From a virus, in IMG/VR virus record IMGVR_UViG_3300005519_000020, positions 1 to 20,958 of that record: DNA of 20,958 nt, one strand, 5' to 3'. A program made the position numbers and the translations under genes. Shown here one piece after another: positions 19,305 to 20,958 of the stretch (position 1 is the stretch's first letter; each line of letters starts with the position of its first letter). Under the pieces are notes generated by a model. That model was not told the origin of the DNA. It ran no database searches and saw nothing but the letters and a program-made list of their open reading frames with translations.

Positions 19305-19426
19305 CTAGTAACGAAGACGATTGGGACGAGCCGACGCCCGAATACGCAGACGAGAGCACCCCATGCAGACACGGCATCAGTCCGAAGTGGGATTGCGATT
19401 GGTGCCAGGAAGAGCAAGAACATTGA
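19301..19426 (+). CDS. Acidic Cys/His microprotein with GTG start (41 aa)
   Basis: MTSNEDDWDEPTPEYADESTPCRHGISPKWDCDWCQEEQEH (the first residue is encoded by GTG). GGAGG lies 7 bases before the start. The CxH...CxxC...H arrangement could bind one zinc. Similar tiny proteins occur just upstream of phage integrases in this group, from memory. Unknown function. Confidence 0.55.
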   Translation: MTSNEDDWDEPTPEYADESTPCRHGISPKWDCDWCQEEQEH

Positions 19427-19479
19427 AAGACGCAGCACAACGCATCATCGAAACAACCCGTCAGCAGTGGGAGAAAACC

Positions 19480-19689
19480 ATGCCGATACTGACGAATGAA
19501 GACTTGAAAGCCCTCACTGGCGGCCTTGTACAAGGGGCGGCCCAGTGTCGGTGGATCACCCGCGAGCTAGGCTTCAAGCCGCCCATGAAGATCGACGGCC
19601 ACCCGTCTATCACTTGGGAGCAGGTGAATCGCGGTCGCACATCTGGCGAGAAGCCGCGCACCGAGCCCCGGTGGAGTGTCGCAGCGTGA
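19480..19689 (+). CDS. DUF4224-like protein, excisionase position
   Basis: 69 aa. ILTNEDLKALTGGLVQGAAQCRWITRELGFKPPMKIDGHPSITWEQV fits the DUF4224 pattern (LT..EL..LTG......Q...L...G......DG.P...). The family is typically encoded directly before tyrosine integrases and is suspected to act as a recombination directionality factor. GGGAG lies 6 bases before ATG 19480. Its stop overlaps the integrase GTG. Confidence 0.78.
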   Translation: MPILTNEDLKALTGGLVQGAAQCRWITRELGFKPPMKIDGHPSITWEQVNRGRTSGEKPRTEPRWSVAA

Positions 19690-20732
19690 ACCGGCCACGT
19701 ACCGTCAAGCAGGCAAAAGGCCTGCTGGATCGCATGGAAGCGCGCCCGCGAAAAGACGGGCTCGTGACATATCGCTACCGGCCCGTCAATGGCAAGCCGA
19801 TCAACCTGGGAACTGACCGCCTGAAAGCAATTCAGCAGGTACTGGATATGCTTGGCCACGGCGACAACATCGGCACCATTGAGCGCTTGTGGGAGCAGTA
19901 CCAAGAGACGCCTGAGTGGAAGGCGCTCGCCAAAGGCACGCGCGACGACTACACGACATGCAGCAAGCCTTTGCTGGCAACGTTCGGGGAAGTCCGGGCC
20001 AGCGACATCAAGGCGCCCCACATTGCGCGATACCTGCGTGTGGAGCGAAAGAATGCCCCCATCCGGGCCAACCGGGAGGCCGCCCTACTCTCGAACCTCA
20101 TCAATCTGGCGATCGAGCGCGGGGAGGCAGAGGTCAACCCATGCCGCCAAGTACGACGCAATCCTGAGCAGCCCCGTACGCATGCCGTCGCTACGGAGAC
20201 GATAGCGGCGTTCGTTGGCTGGCTGATGGGGCAGACACCACAGCGCAAGATCATCGCGCTGGCGGCGGAATACGCTGCACTGGCGGGCAGCCGGAAGGCC
20301 GAGTTCTTGGACATCGTGCGCCCGCAGGTCGATACCACTGCCGGCGTCATTCGAACGAAACGCGCCAAGCAGCGCGGTGGCAAGCGCGACCAGGTCATCG
20401 AGGAAGTTGCTATCACCCCTCGCTTGGCCGATCTGTTGGCTCGCATTGATGCCGTGCACAAAGAGCAGGAGCGGGATTGCTTGTACCTGTTCCCGAACCG
20501 GCACGGCAACCACTACACCGCATCTGGCTTCAAAGCGATGTGGGGCAAACTGATGAATAAGGCGCTGGAGGGAAAGGTGATCGCCGAACGGTTCACCTTC
20601 CACGATCTGCGTGCCTACTACGCGACAACGCACAAGGCGGAGCGAGGAAACCTGCCAGACCTGCACGCCAATCCGGCCATCACGGCGCGTGTCTACGACC
20701 GCAGCAAGGTGGTCAAGCGCAAGGCGCTCTGA
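19686..20732 (+). CDS. int: Tyrosine-family phage integrase
   Basis: 348 aa from GTG 19686 (GTGA overlap with the DUF4224 stop); longer frames run into the preceding gene. The N-terminal arm-binding strand set is DGLVTYRYRPVNGKPINLG, the core-binding helices include TRDDYTTCSKPLLATFGEVRASDIKAPHIARYL, and the catalytic residues are Arg203 (AGSRKAEF), Lys225 (RTKRAK), His306 and Arg309 (FHDLRA), His327 and Tyr337 (VYDRS). It catalyses integration and excision, here at the adjacent tRNA-His. The Cterminal KVVKRKAL ends soon after the tyrosine, normal for the group. Confidence 0.95.
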   Translation: MNRPRTVKQAKGLLDRMEARPRKDGLVTYRYRPVNGKPINLGTDRLKAIQQVLDMLGHGDNIGTIERLWEQYQETPEWKALAKGTRDDYTTCSKPLLATFGEVRASDIKAPHIARYLRVERKNAPIRANREAALLSNLINLAIERGEAEVNPCRQVRRNPEQPRTHAVATETIAAFVGWLMGQTPQRKIIALAAEYAALAGSRKAEFLDIVRPQVDTTAGVIRTKRAKQRGGKRDQVIEEVAITPRLADLLARIDAVHKEQERDCLYLFPNRHGNHYTASGFKAMWGKLMNKALEGKVIAERFTFHDLRAYYATTHKAERGNLPDLHANPAITARVYDRSKVVKRKAL

Positions 20733-20737
20733 GCGCG

Positions 20738-20769
20738 AGTATTCCCGCGATGGGAATACTGCGGGAATA
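20738..20769. repeat. Interlocking inverted repeats between int and tRNA-His
   Basis: AGTATTCCC (20738-20746) and GGGAATACT (20752-20760) form a perfect 9-base inverted repeat with a 5-base loop. TATTCCCGC (20740-20748) also pairs perfectly with GCGGGAATA (20761-20769). GGGAATA therefore occurs twice in direct orientation and once inverted. With no T run after it, an integrase or excisionase binding array (arm-type sites) is more likely than a terminator. Confidence 0.5.
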
Positions 20770-20795
20770 TTTCACTGGATGGATATACAGAAACG

Positions 20796-20825
20796 AAAAC
20801 AGCGACTCGCATAAGTCGCTGTTTT
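20796..20825. terminator. Bidirectional terminator between int and tRNA-His
   Basis: AAAACAGCGACT (20796-20807) and AGTCGCTGTTTT (20814-20825) form a perfect 12-base stem with a 6-base loop. The T run follows the stem on both strands. It can end integrase transcripts from the left and tRNA transcripts from the right. Confidence 0.88.
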
Positions 20826-20840
20826 ATAAAGAAAATCTTT

Positions 20841-20917
20841 TGGGGTGACCGATGGGATTCGAACCCACGACAACCAGAATCACAATCTGGGACTCTACCA
20901 ACTGAGCTACGGCCACC
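20841..20917 (-). tRNA. tRNA-His (anticodon GTG), prophage integration site
   Basis: On the minus strand the sequence begins GGTGGCC, has TAGCTCAGTTGGTAGAG for the D arm, CCAGA-TTGTGAT-TCTGG for the anticodon arm with anticodon GTG, GTGGGTTCGAACCCCAT for the T arm, and ends GGTCACCCCA. The extra 5' G opposite C73 and the encoded CCA are typical of tRNA-His. All stems pair. Its 3' end faces the integrase gene, the usual arrangement when a phage uses the 3' end of a tRNA as attB and restores it on integration. Confidence 0.96.
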
Positions 20918-20958
20918 GTTGTACGAACAGCCTGAACTGACTGCTGCCCGACGAAAAA

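Larger units (their letters stand above)
1..20843. mobile_element. Partial lambda-like prophage (early, immunity, recombination, DGR and integration modules)
   Basis: The gene content is that of a temperate phage: Cro and S24 repressors between divergent operators, O/P-like replication genes, Bet annealase with exonuclease, a tyrosine integrase next to a tRNA gene, and many tiny overlapping genes. The right boundary is inferred to lie at the 3' end of tRNA-His, near 20841-20865, because the integrase abuts that end. The left end and the morphogenesis genes are outside the window. The gene order is that of lambda, flipped, with immunity near the centre. Confidence 0.93.

Overview
The window is the early, lysogeny-control and integration half of a lambda-like temperate prophage inserted at a tRNA-His gene. 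The host is probably a betaproteobacterium of the order Burkholderiales. This is inferred from the high GC content, from phage hypothetical proteins of kinds I associate with Burkholderia, Ralstonia and Bordetella phages, and from the tRNA. No ribosomal or housekeeping gene is present to fix the genus, and no virion or lysis genes are in view; they presumably lie beyond the left edge.

Layout. (1) Positions 1-7534 form a long minus-strand operon, the equivalent of lambda's PR operon. From its promoter outward it holds a Cro-like repressor, a terminator, a CII-position HTH protein, a lambda-type protein phosphatase, a small HTH protein, a C5-cytosine methyltransferase, O-like and P-like replication proteins, a RuvC-like resolvase, small zinc-binding proteins, DUF4406 and DUF1367 proteins, and a Ref-like HNH protein cut by the window edge. 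Most of its genes overlap by 1-4 bases (ATGA or TGATG). (2) Positions 7541-9113 are the immunity region: a S24/LexA-type repressor and a small lipoprotein in the place of lambda rex. They are flanked by two operator clusters built on the half-sites AAAC-N5-GTTT. Each cluster overlaps a strong promoter with a 17-base spacer and a TTTAAT -10 box. (3) Positions 9159-14519 are the plus-strand PL operon: small early genes, then a KTSC protein, a Bet/RecT annealase, a PD-(D/E)XK exonuclease, a coiled-coil protein and an acidic-tailed protein. (4) Positions 14521-14738 are a hairpin-rich noncoding stretch ending in an intrinsic terminator. (5) Positions 14782-17421 are a complete diversity-generating retroelement (DGR). 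It has two target genes with C-terminal variable repeats, an Avd-like gene and a DGR-type reverse transcriptase whose reading frame contains the template repeat. (6) Positions 17418-19689 are small accessory genes. (7) Positions 19686-20917 hold a tyrosine integrase, inverted repeats, a bidirectional terminator and tRNA-His.

The central discovery is the DGR. Both 91-base variable repeats match the template except at template adenines (9 and 8 substitutions, 17 of 17 at A), which is the fingerprint of adenine-mutagenic retrohoming. Two things are unusual. The template lies in frame inside the reverse transcriptase ORF. The two diversified proteins are short, stand-alone C-type-lectin-like (DUF1566-like) proteins in the early/accessory region, not tail fibres beside structural genes.

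Other notable points are an out-of-frame second ORF over the cytosine methyltransferase with family-like motifs, an iteron cluster inside the O-like gene (candidate origin), a predicted leaderless cro mRNA, and a lipoprotein that is a good superinfection-exclusion candidate.
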